This document shows positions 1-6,916 of a DNA stretch of 15,174 bases, in pieces. The notes beneath the pieces were generated by a model, which made no database searches, had not been told where the DNA came from, and saw only the letters and a list, made by a program, of their open reading frames with translations. Origin of the DNA: Avanaerovorax sp964442135 (GTDB lineage: Bacteria > Bacillota > Clostridia > Peptostreptococcales > Anaerovoracaceae); assembly GCA_964442135.1 (NCBI GenBank), contig CAYTYN010000035.1, positions 1 to 15,174 on the forward strand. Direction: 5' to 3'. The translations under genes and the position numbers were made by a program. The number at the start of each line of letters is the position of its first letter. The first letter of the stretch is position 1.

Positions 1-36
1 TTTACGGAAAAGTTTTCATACTCCCCCTTTTGCCGT

Positions 37-1482
37 CTATTCCGAATCGTAGAAGACTTTAAAGTCCTTATCCACTTCTCCCTTACCGAGATATCTCGCA
101 TTGTAATCCTTGAGCAGAGCCGCGAATTTAGGAGCCAGAATAAACAGAGCTAATATATTTATGAAGATTGGCAGAGCCACTCCTGCGTCCGATATGAGCC
201 AAACTGTCGTCCCCTCGAACTCGTTTACTACGGAAATGACTACCAGCAACAGGGACGGAATCGGATAAGTCCACTTATAAAACGCAAGAGCCGCCTTCTT
301 TATTTTAGAATCCCCTACTACATACCTGAGAACCACTTCTATCTGAGCGTAAAGACCGCTGGAGGTGGTAATGCCGAACAGGAACACGCCTACGGCCAGG
401 ACTATTCTGCCGAAGCTGCCCATTCCCATTTCAAACGCCGATAAAGTGAGGGTAGCGCCCTCCAATCCTGTATCCCACTGACCTGTACAGAGTACCACGA
501 GAGCCGTCATGGTGCATACTACGAAGGTATCTGTAAATACCTCAAATATCCCCAGCATACCCTGTTTTACAGGATGATCCACCTTTGCCGAAGCGTGTAT
601 CATCGGAGCGGTTCCCCAGCCCGCCTCGTTACTGAAAACGGCACGCGACATTCCGGTCTTGATAGCCAGTTTAAAGCCTGCTCCTGCGAAACCGCCTACC
701 GCTGCGGTACCTGTAAATGCATCGGAGAATATCATGCCGAATACGCTTGGAATCGCGTCTATATTCTTCCCAATTACTACAAGCCCACCTATTATGTAAA
801 ACAAGCACATGAACGGAACAAGCAAGGTCGCCCATCTTCCTACGCTTTTAAGGCCGCCGCTTATCATCACGTAAAGCAGCACTGTAAATACTACCGCGCT
901 TGTCAGCATGCCTATTCCGAAGGTTGAAGACATGGCCTCGGCCACCGTATAGGTCTGAATATTGATAAAGTAACTCAAGGAGAAGCCTACAATGAAGAGG
1001 GCGCTTAAAACCTTAAACAGCTTATGCATGCCCAGCTCCATTCCGATACCCTTTTTCATGTAGTAGTTAGGCCCTCCATATGCTTCGTTGTTTTCGTCCT
1101 TTGAGCGATAGTAAACAGCCAGAGTTGTCTCCGCGCTCTTGATTACCATTCCGAACAATCCGGAAACCCACATCCAGAATACGGCTCCCGGGCCTCCTAT
1201 GGCAACCGCCGAAGCCACGCCGCCTATGTTTCCTACTCCTATAGTAGTTCCCAGAGCCGTCGCCATGGCTTCCATCGGCGACAGCACCCCCGAGTTTTCG
1301 TCGTCTTTGTCCTTACCGAAAAAGTTATCCCATGCCTTTTTCATGGACATTTTAAAGCCTGTTATCTGGAAAAATCCCGTTCTCACCGTAATATAGGCTC
1401 CCGCAAGCAAGATAAATGCTACCAACGGCGTTCCCCAAAGATAGTCGTTTACTATGACTGTTATCAATTCTTCTATGTTCAT
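37..1482 (-). CDS. AGCS-family sodium:alanine (amino acid) symporter
   Basis: An integral membrane secondary transporter of the sodium:alanine symporter (AGCS) family, which imports small neutral amino acids with Na+. The sequence shows repeated hydrophobic segments throughout and the family hallmark near residues 70-95: MEAMATALGTTIGVGNIGGV, followed closely by GGPGAVFWMW. A second conserved block, SNEAGWGTAPM, lies mid-protein. From this start the protein is 481 aa, within the usual family range. The reading frame stays open to 1536, but that would overlap the upstream gene by about 50 bases. The ATG at 1482 has an AAAGGA ribosome binding site 8 bases upstream and starts just after the upstream stop (TGA at 1484-1486), so I chose it. 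It is the last gene of the DDAH-like/RocB-like operon, suggesting that it imports the substrate or a related amino acid. Family call is firm; substrate is inference. Confidence 0.93.
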   Translation of the reverse strand: MNIEELITVIVNDYLWGTPLVAFILLAGAYITVRTGFFQITGFKMSMKKAWDNFFGKDKDDENSGVLSPMEAMATALGTTIGVGNIGGVASAVAIGGPGAVFWMWVSGLFGMVIKSAETTLAVYYRSKDENNEAYGGPNYYMKKGIGMELGMHKLFKVLSALFIVGFSLSYFINIQTYTVAEAMSSTFGIGMLTSAVVFTVLLYVMISGGLKSVGRWATLLVPFMCLFYIIGGLVVIGKNIDAIPSVFGMIFSDAFTGTAAVGGFAGAGFKLAIKTGMSRAVFSNEAGWGTAPMIHASAKVDHPVKQGMLGIFEVFTDTFVVCTMTALVVLCTGQWDTGLEGATLTLSAFEMGMGSFGRIVLAVGVFLFGITTSSGLYAQIEVVLRYVVGDSKIKKAALAFYKWTYPIPSLLLVVISVVNEFEGTTVWLISDAGVALPIFINILALFILAPKFAALLKDYNARYLGKGEVDKDFKVFYDSE

Positions 1483-1483
1483 T

Positions 1484-3178
1484 TCATCCATCCTTTCGGG
1501 ACAGTGCCCCATCTTCAAGAACTGAGTTAACTGCAAAATCTAAAATCGCCGGTGTTCTTTCATATAAATCTTCCTTATATACCCTCTCCGTAAGTTTATG
1601 AAAGTCTTTGCCCCAAGGACCGATGTTTATGCACGGCATGGAAATTTCCCCCATTTCTTTAAGGGGCAGACTGTAAATATTTCCAAAGAAAGGCATATAG
1701 CGCTTCAGGCTTTTTTCAGTTTCTTCATGATTCAGCGCTCCGCAATAGCTTAAATCACAGATTCCCGTATAGAAATATTCCTTTGAATATTTCTGCCTGA
1801 AGCTTTCCCAAGTGAAGCCTTCGAGCAGGTCGAAGAACCCGTCCATCACATCCTTATCACCCGTAACGGCGCAGGACACATTAGGATAATAAGGGGGTAT
1901 CATTCCTATGACTACCCTCGGAGCCAAGTCATGGATATAGTCATATACGAAGTCTACCAACTCGAAGTTGGCTTCTATCAAGGCTTTAGCTCCCCTCTTA
2001 ATTTCCTCTCCCAAGACTTCGATCTTACGGTCGTAATCCTTGCGGAACTCCTTTCCGTAAAATCCTTCAGCTTCTGCGCACAACCCGCTGAAATCGGAGA
2101 CCTTGCTTTCCCACGGGAGACGAGCTTCGTCTTTACCGGTGGCCTTTGCAAATTTTTTAAAGCTTTCGTTCATATCTGCAATTACGGTCTCAAAGGCGTC
2201 TTCGCATACCTTGCGAAATTCGTCCATTACCTCTTTCGGAGAACGGTCGAGGGTCAAAACGCTTAAGCAGCCTTTAACGCTAATAGGCATCGACACGTCA
2301 TAGGATACTTTTCCGTCTCTGAGATAAAGCCACGTCGGCGGAGGCGCCGCTTCGCCTTCCTTTACATCGCTGAAGGAGAAATTCAGCTCGGTATTTCTCA
2401 CGATTTCCGACATCACATTGACGGGATTCAAGCCTTCGAAGACCTTTCCTGCATGAGCGAGATAACCTCTCACGTAGGCATACGGCATCATTTTGCCTAT
2501 GGTTCCCAGGGAGAAAACTCCCGTATCAGCTTCCTTCCTCTGGTGAGGCTCGGAATTTATCATAAGTCTGTAGTGCAGCGCGTACTCGTCCTTTAGTTCT
2601 TTAAGGAGCAGCACCGCAGTCCTCATTCCCGCCGAAAGACTTTCCTCGTCAGGTACGCCTAAGACTATAACGTTTCCTTTGAATCGGCCGGCCGCTGCCT
2701 TTTTCGCGTATTCGCTGACCAGGGTCATCTGAATAGAGCCTCCGCCTTTCATATCGCAGACGCCTCTGCCGAACAGCCATTCGCCGCTTTCAAGGTCGGC
2801 TTTGGCTTCCTCCCCAAAACCGTCCTTCATCTTTTGAAGCTCTTTTTCCAGCTCCTCCGGACTGTAGGCGAAGTCTTTAAGATTCTTATAATCCTCTACG
2901 GTAACTACGTCGTAATGATGTATCATAACCACGGTTTCAGAACCCTCGCCCTTTGCCATGGCCCATACCGCCGCTCTGTCGAAGGCGTCGCCCCGTATCG
3001 GATACGCTCCGTAATACTGAGGATTTTCAATAAAGTAGTCCTGCCTTGAAAAATAATCTAAAAAGTATTTTTCGGCCTCCTTTTCCGCAGGGGAGTTTGA
3101 AGTGCTCGCTGCGGCCACATATCCGAATAGAGTATCCTTTATCATCCGGCTTCTGCCGTCACGGCTATTTCGTTCCAT
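1484..3178 (-). CDS. RocB-like M20-family metallopeptidase / arginine utilization protein
   Basis: A cytoplasmic zinc-dependent hydrolase of the M20 family, most like RocB of the Bacillus arginine-utilization regulon, whose exact reaction is not established. At 564 aa it matches RocB length and is longer than typical M20 enzymes (about 400 aa). Visible metal-site elements, in order, are HHYD near residues 87-90, GVCDMKGG near 139-146 (Asp142), the PDEES pair near 176-180 (catalytic Glu), SEPH near 209-212, and AHAG near 241-244. No signal peptide is seen. The ATG at 3178 follows an AAAGGCGG ribosome binding site by 7 bases, and the gene starts 13 bases after the guanidino-hydrolase stop. It is the second gene of the sigma-54 operon. 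The first dozen residues are rich in Arg and Ser and look unlike the rest, so the true start could be the ATG at 3145. Confidence 0.88.
   Translation of the reverse strand: MERNSRDGRSRMIKDTLFGYVAAASTSNSPAEKEAEKYFLDYFSRQDYFIENPQYYGAYPIRGDAFDRAAVWAMAKGEGSETVVMIHHYDVVTVEDYKNLKDFAYSPEELEKELQKMKDGFGEEAKADLESGEWLFGRGVCDMKGGGSIQMTLVSEYAKKAAAGRFKGNVIVLGVPDEESLSAGMRTAVLLLKELKDEYALHYRLMINSEPHQRKEADTGVFSLGTIGKMMPYAYVRGYLAHAGKVFEGLNPVNVMSEIVRNTELNFSFSDVKEGEAAPPPTWLYLRDGKVSYDVSMPISVKGCLSVLTLDRSPKEVMDEFRKVCEDAFETVIADMNESFKKFAKATGKDEARLPWESKVSDFSGLCAEAEGFYGKEFRKDYDRKIEVLGEEIKRGAKALIEANFELVDFVYDYIHDLAPRVVIGMIPPYYPNVSCAVTGDKDVMDGFFDLLEGFTWESFRQKYSKEYFYTGICDLSYCGALNHEETEKSLKRYMPFFGNIYSLPLKEMGEISMPCINIGPWGKDFHKLTERVYKEDLYERTPAILDFAVNSVLEDGALSRKDG
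1491..1496 (-). promoter_or_regulatory. Ribosome binding site deciding the AGCS transporter start
   Basis: Read on the minus strand this is AAAGGA, 8 bases before the ATG at 1482. It lies inside the last codons of the upstream RocB-like gene. It favours the 1482 start over in-frame ATGs at 1491 and 1536, and suggests translational coupling. Confidence 0.6.
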
Positions 3179-3191
3179 TTCTCTACCGCCT

Positions 3192-4079
3192 TTACAGTCT
3201 GTATAAAGGAGCAGTCAGGCATGTCGGGCCGCCGGTTCCTCTGTAGGAAACTTCTTTGCCCTCGTATGTGTAAACTTGGACGCCGGCATCCTCCATCTTC
3301 TTTACTATGTCCGGATTTCCTGCGATTGTTACGCATTTTCCGGGAGCGAGGGCTAAAACGTTAGACCCGAGATAATCATATTCTTCGTCGTTGCACTCTA
3401 TAAGCTGTATGCCTTTTTCAATGAGATACTCCCTGAAAAATACAGGCATGTATTTTGAATAAACTACGGCCTTATCGATGTCTACAAAGCTTATTATGCT
3501 CATCAGGTGCAAGCAGCAGTCCTCGCCGTCTCCGTGAGGCATAGGCACGATTATATATTCGTCCACTATGTCCTTTGTCAATTCTTTGAACTGTCTTATG
3601 CCCTCGTCATTGGTCCTATACCCACGGCCAATGGCGACAGTCTTCTCATCTATCCACAGCACATCTCCTCCCTCCATTTTTCCGGGAGCTTTAATTACGC
3701 CGAGAGTCGGCACTCCCAAGCTCTCAAGATATTCCTTCGTGGCCATATACTCTTTGCCGCGAAGCTCCTTTCCCATAGGAAAATAAATGGCTCCCTTTTT
3801 CGTTATCTTCAGCGGATCATGGGCATAGATAGAATCGAGGCCGGTTCTGTCGTCCTGAGGAAGATAATACACGTTTTCTACATTATCCTTGATTATCTTC
3901 TCGAAGGCGTTGTACTCCTCGATTACCTTTTCATAGTCGGGGCAGCCGAAATAACAGAATTCCTCGTAGGTATTGTTAATGTTTTCCTGGCTGATAAATG
4001 CCTGCTCCGGCCTTTTCATAAGGATCGTCTCAATCTTTCCCGTCATCGACTGACATCCAAACTTTTCAATGTTTTCCAT
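3192..4079 (-). CDS. Guanidino-group hydrolase, DDAH/arginine deiminase superfamily (amidinotransferase fold)
   Basis: A cytoplasmic enzyme of the guanidine-modifying superfamily. Members use a Cys nucleophile to attack the guanidino carbon of arginine or an N-substituted arginine, giving citrulline plus ammonia or an amine, or to transfer the amidino group. From the chosen start (295 aa) the expected catalytic set is present: Asp88 in AHDP, Glu136 in MEGGDV, His191 in CLHLMS and Cys287 near the C-terminus in GGPTCLT. A GRGYRTN segment near 151-157 matches the substrate-carboxylate binding region of arginine deiminases and DDAHs. The ATG at 4079 is preceded by AAGGAGG with 9 bases of spacing. 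In-frame ATGs at 4100 and 4088 lie on or before that site and were rejected. It is the first gene after the sigma-54 promoter. Length and motifs suit a DDAH-like hydrolase better than the roughly 410-aa classical ArcA; the substrate is undetermined. Confidence 0.85.
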   Translation of the reverse strand: MENIEKFGCQSMTGKIETILMKRPEQAFISQENINNTYEEFCYFGCPDYEKVIEEYNAFEKIIKDNVENVYYLPQDDRTGLDSIYAHDPLKITKKGAIYFPMGKELRGKEYMATKEYLESLGVPTLGVIKAPGKMEGGDVLWIDEKTVAIGRGYRTNDEGIRQFKELTKDIVDEYIIVPMPHGDGEDCCLHLMSIISFVDIDKAVVYSKYMPVFFREYLIEKGIQLIECNDEEYDYLGSNVLALAPGKCVTIAGNPDIVKKMEDAGVQVYTYEGKEVSYRGTGGPTCLTAPLYRL

Positions 4080-4088
4080 AGCTATCAT

Positions 4089-4095
4089 CCTCCTT
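4089..4095 (-). promoter_or_regulatory. Ribosome binding site deciding the guanidino-hydrolase start
   Basis: AAGGAGG on the minus strand, 9 bases before the ATG at 4079. It is the strongest Shine-Dalgarno in this operon and rules out the upstream ATG at 4100, which would place the site inside the coding region. Confidence 0.75.
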
Positions 4096-4145
4096 ACCAT
4101 TCGAACGGGCTTACATATTCGCCTCGTCCCGACGGCTTATATAGG

Positions 4146-4161
4146 AGCAAGGGACGTGCCA
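4146..4161 (-). promoter_or_regulatory. Sigma-54 (-24/-12) promoter of the catabolic operon
   Basis: On the minus strand the sequence is TGGCACGTCCCTTGCT, a full match to the known sigma-54 consensus TGGCACG-N4-TTGCW with GG and GC separated by the required 10 bases. Transcription should start near 4135, giving a leader of about 55 bases before the ATG at 4079. It lies in the gap between a sigma-54 enhancer-binding protein gene and the operon it presumably controls, which strongly supports the call. This promoter class is silent without an activator ATPase. Confidence 0.92.
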
Positions 4162-4306
4162 AAATCCCAATATGAGGACAGAACGTTTTTCCACGGGGTC
4201 GTGAAAGCTCTAAGTCTGTTGTGACAAGTGCTTTTCGTGAATTTTCGTTCTTTTCTTTTTTCCGTTTTTATATTTCCCGATTCCCTTCTCGAATCATTAC
4301 AAATTA

Positions 4307-4352
4307 AAATGGCGAAAAAAATTTTTCGCCATTTATAAAAAATTTTTTCGCC
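4307..4352. repeat. Clustered GGCGAAAAA dyad: enhancer (UAS) candidate and/or terminator
   Basis: A 13-base perfect inverted repeat, AAATGGCGAAAAA and its complement, occupies 4307-4334 with a 2-base centre. A third element, TTTTTTCGCC, lies at 4343-4352, in phase with the second copy at a 22-base offset (two helical turns). The cluster starts 14 bases beyond the regulator's stop codon and about 170-215 bases upstream of the predicted sigma-54 start site, a usual enhancer distance. On the minus strand the dyad is also followed by ATTTTAATTTG, so it could fold as an intrinsic terminator for the regulator gene. Both roles may apply. Confidence 0.6.
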
Positions 4353-4365
4353 TTATCTGCCTTCT

Positions 4366-5772
4366 CTATATTTTCAGCTTATATTTGCCCAATTTGTAGT
4401 TTAGAGCCTGTCTCGATATCCCTAGCTTTTCCGCCGCCTCAGATACGGTTCTGCTTTCCGAAGCCGCCTTTTTTATCAATTCCTCTTCAAATTTATTTAC
4501 CACGTCGGTCAGCGAGGCTCCGTCCTTCAACAGCTGTTCATAAGCTTCTGCATATGGGGCCGGCCTGCCTCCGCCTGTCTCGCTCTTTCTGTACAGCATG
4601 AAGTCAGGCAGGTCGCCTAGGGTAATTTCCTCCCCCGTCACCATATTGAAGGCATATTCGACTACGTTACGCAGCTCCCTTACGTTGCCCTCCCACGGAT
4701 AATCGAGCATGGTTTTTTCCACAATATCCCGACAGCCTTTGACGTTTTTTCCGGTCACCGAATTATATCTTTGAATATAGTAGTTAACCAAAGGCAGTAT
4801 GTCTCCTTTTCTCTCGGATAAGGAGGGCAGGTGTATCTGGACTACTCCTAAACGGTAATACAGGTCTCGCCGCAGTCTTCCGCTCTCCATGGCTTCCTTC
4901 GAAGTCTCGTTAAAGGCCGAAACTATGCGCACATCGATATTTCTCTCCCTTTCGTCACCTATCCTTCGAATCTTCTGCTCCTCTATCACTTTAAGTATCT
5001 TTCCCTGGAGCGCCGTATCCATTGAGTTTACCTCATCGAGAAACAGGGTTCCGCCGTCTGCCAGCTCGAACAGGCCTTTCTTGTTTTCCGCACCCGTATA
5101 ACTGCCCTTTACCTGTCCGAACAGGGTGCTTTCCAAAAGGCCGTTGGGTATAGCCGCGCAGTTCTGGGAGATAAAGGGCTTATCCCGTCGGTCGCTGTGA
5201 GTGTGTATCGCCTGAGCTGCCACTTCCTTTCCCGTCCCCGTCTCCCCCGTAATGAGAACGAAAGACGATCCCCGAGCGACTTTTTCTATCTTTTCCTTTA
5301 TCGCCACCATCTTCGGATCTTCCGCTATGATATCATCCAACCTGTACAGGCCTTTATTATCGTGGTTCGCGCCGTCTCCGATGATAATTTCACGTTTTTT
5401 TCCTCTGAACGGCCTTCCTTCCCTGTCGATGTATACGGTTCCCTCGATAGCCCCCACTATCTCTCCGTTAAATTCTATGGGATAGGTGCTGGAAATGTGG
5501 TTAAGGGTTCTTCCGACGTGATCCGTCAAAATCTGAACCTCGTCTATTATCGGTTTACCGCTCTTGTAAACCCTGTAGTGACTGCTGGTCTTTTCGGTAA
5601 GAGAGGGATATACCTCAAGGATGTTCATTCCCGTATATCCGTAGTTCTTGATTGTATTGTCATCCTGATCAAAGACAGCCGAATACTCGATAACTCCTTC
5701 CCTGTTGGTTATTATTACCGAATCGATCTTGTCGTACATGGCCGATATTTCTTTAAGCGCATAGGAATACAT
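4366..5772 (-). CDS. Sigma-54-dependent transcriptional activator, RocR-like (PAS, AAA+, Fis-type HTH)
   Basis: A bacterial enhancer-binding protein that remodels RNA polymerase-sigma54 at -24/-12 promoters. With this start it is 468 aa. Residues 1 to about 125 form a PAS-like sensor (DSVIITNREGVIEYSAVFDQ). The AAA+ domain shows Walker A GETGTGKE at 176-183, the sigma-54 contact loop GSYTGA at 223-228 (canonical GAFTGA), Walker B GGTLFLDEV at 240-248, and an Arg-rich RLRRDLYYRL at 299-308. A Fis-type helix-turn-helix (AEKLGISRQALNYKLGKY) lies near 447-464. The frame extends to a GTG at 5808 with no ribosome binding site; the ATG at 5772 is preferred, though its own site is not ideal (AAAAGG 12 bases upstream, GGTGAGG 2 bases upstream). 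Architecture and neighbours resemble RocR, the ornithine/citrulline-responsive activator of Bacillus arginine catabolism. The effector here is inferred. Confidence 0.92.
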   Translation of the reverse strand: MYSYALKEISAMYDKIDSVIITNREGVIEYSAVFDQDDNTIKNYGYTGMNILEVYPSLTEKTSSHYRVYKSGKPIIDEVQILTDHVGRTLNHISSTYPIEFNGEIVGAIEGTVYIDREGRPFRGKKREIIIGDGANHDNKGLYRLDDIIAEDPKMVAIKEKIEKVARGSSFVLITGETGTGKEVAAQAIHTHSDRRDKPFISQNCAAIPNGLLESTLFGQVKGSYTGAENKKGLFELADGGTLFLDEVNSMDTALQGKILKVIEEQKIRRIGDERERNIDVRIVSAFNETSKEAMESGRLRRDLYYRLGVVQIHLPSLSERKGDILPLVNYYIQRYNSVTGKNVKGCRDIVEKTMLDYPWEGNVRELRNVVEYAFNMVTGEEITLGDLPDFMLYRKSETGGGRPAPYAEAYEQLLKDGASLTDVVNKFEEELIKKAASESRTVSEAAEKLGISRQALNYKLGKYKLKI

Positions 5773-5860
5773 GTCCTCACCCGACCTTTTCTTTATTTCA
5801 CACAACACACCGGCAATAAAACAAACTCACTTTATAAAGATCCCGACGCCGCTATGACCC

Positions 5861-6916
5861 CTATCCAATAAACATGGCATCACCGTAGGAAAAAAATCTG
5901 TACCTTTCCCTTACGGCCTCCTCATAGGCGTCCAGCACTTTCTCCCTGTCGTAGAAGGCTGATACCAGCATCATAAGGGTAGAACCCGGAAGATGGAAGT
6001 TAGTTATGAGGGCATCCGTCATTTTAAACTCATAGCCGGGATAGATGAAAATATCTGTGCTCCCTGCGCCGGGTTGAAGCACATATCCTTCCTCTGAACC
6101 CTTCGGCACAGAGGCGCTTTCCACTGTGCGCACCGACGTGGTTCCCACAGCTATGATCCGGCCTCTGCGTGCTTTCGTCTCGTTTATGATCTGCGCCGTC
6201 TCTTCACTAACCCGGTACTCCTCGAAGTGCATGTGATGATCCTCTATGTTCTCGCACTTAACCGGCCTGAAGGTGCCTATGCCGATGTGAAGCGTAACGT
6301 ATGCGCATTTTACGCCCTTTTCCTCACACCTTCTCAAAAGCTCCCGGGTGAAATGCAGGCCTGCCGTCGGAGCCGCTACAGAGCCCTCTCGGCGGCAGTA
6401 TACTGTCTGATACATGGCCTTATCCTCTTCCTCCGCCGCCCTCTCAATATATGGCGGCAGAGGCATAGATCCTACTTCCTCCAGCCTTTCCATAAAAATA
6501 CCGTCGTATTCGAAGCGAACCTTTCTCGTACCGTCCTCGCCGAAGGCTTCGATGTGAGCCTTGAGACTTTTCCCTGCCTCACTGCAGAAGGTGACGGAAT
6601 CTCCCGGCTTCAGCCTTCTGCCGGGTCTTATCATCGTCTCCCACAGATCTCCGTCCAGACGCTTTATAAGGAGGAACTCCACCTTAGCCCCCGTACCGTC
6701 TTTCACACCGAATATCCGTGCGGGAATGACCTTAGAATCGTTCATGACCAGGCAGTCGCCCGGGTTAAGGTAGTCTATTATGTCGTAAAAATGCCTGTGA
6801 CTTAAGGTCCTGCTTTCCCTGTCTAAGACCATAAGCCGACACTGATCCCTTTCCTTCATAGGGTTTTGAGCTATGAGCTCCTCAGGCAGCTCGTAGCTGA
6901 AATCATCTGTTTTCAT
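5861..6916 (-). CDS. queA: S-adenosylmethionine:tRNA ribosyltransferase-isomerase QueA
   Basis: Transfers and isomerises the ribosyl group of S-adenosylmethionine onto 7-aminomethyl-7-deazaguanine in tRNA, giving epoxyqueuosine, the penultimate step of queuosine synthesis. At 351 aa it has the family's normal length. Recognisable blocks are the N-terminal DDFSYELPEELIAQNP, MNDSKVIPARIFG near 58-70, MIRPGRRLKPGD near 95-106, APTAGLHFT near the middle, and NFHLPGSTLMMLVSAF near the C-terminus. Its ATG overlaps the ruvB stop by one base (TAATG), so translation is probably coupled to ruvB. tgt, often found directly after queA, is not next to it; an amino-acid catabolic regulator follows instead. 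Confidence 0.97.
   Translation of the reverse strand: MKTDDFSYELPEELIAQNPMKERDQCRLMVLDRESRTLSHRHFYDIIDYLNPGDCLVMNDSKVIPARIFGVKDGTGAKVEFLLIKRLDGDLWETMIRPGRRLKPGDSVTFCSEAGKSLKAHIEAFGEDGTRKVRFEYDGIFMERLEEVGSMPLPPYIERAAEEEDKAMYQTVYCRREGSVAAPTAGLHFTRELLRRCEEKGVKCAYVTLHIGIGTFRPVKCENIEDHHMHFEEYRVSEETAQIINETKARRGRIIAVGTTSVRTVESASVPKGSEEGYVLQPGAGSTDIFIYPGYEFKMTDALITNFHLPGSTLMMLVSAFYDREKVLDAYEEAVRERYRFFSYGDAMFIG

Noticed and set aside
1..36. Left edge downstream of the transporter stop, checked for a terminator or another gene.
   Set aside because: The segment is too short; no hairpin or start codon with a ribosome binding site is visible.
3142..3336. A 64-codon minus-strand frame ending VEKWNEIAVTAEAG just before the RocB-like gene, considered as a frameshifted N-terminus of that gene.
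   Set aside because: It has no start codon after the upstream stop, and the AAAGGCGG ribosome binding site points to the ATG at 3178 in the main frame. The upstream part simply overlaps the hydrolase gene.
3507..4175. A 222-codon plus-strand frame opposite the guanidino hydrolase.
   Set aside because: Its product has no recognisable domain, and it lies antisense to a gene with full catalytic motifs, its own ribosome binding site and a promoter. It is a shadow frame.
5830..5839. Ten-base palindrome CTTTATAAAG upstream of the RocR-like gene, considered as an operator or terminator.
   Set aside because: It is short, AT-rich and has no loop, T run or partner site, so it may occur by chance.
5197..5871. 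A 224-codon plus-strand frame opposite the RocR-like gene.
   Set aside because: It is antisense to clear PAS and AAA+ coding sequence and encodes nothing recognisable.
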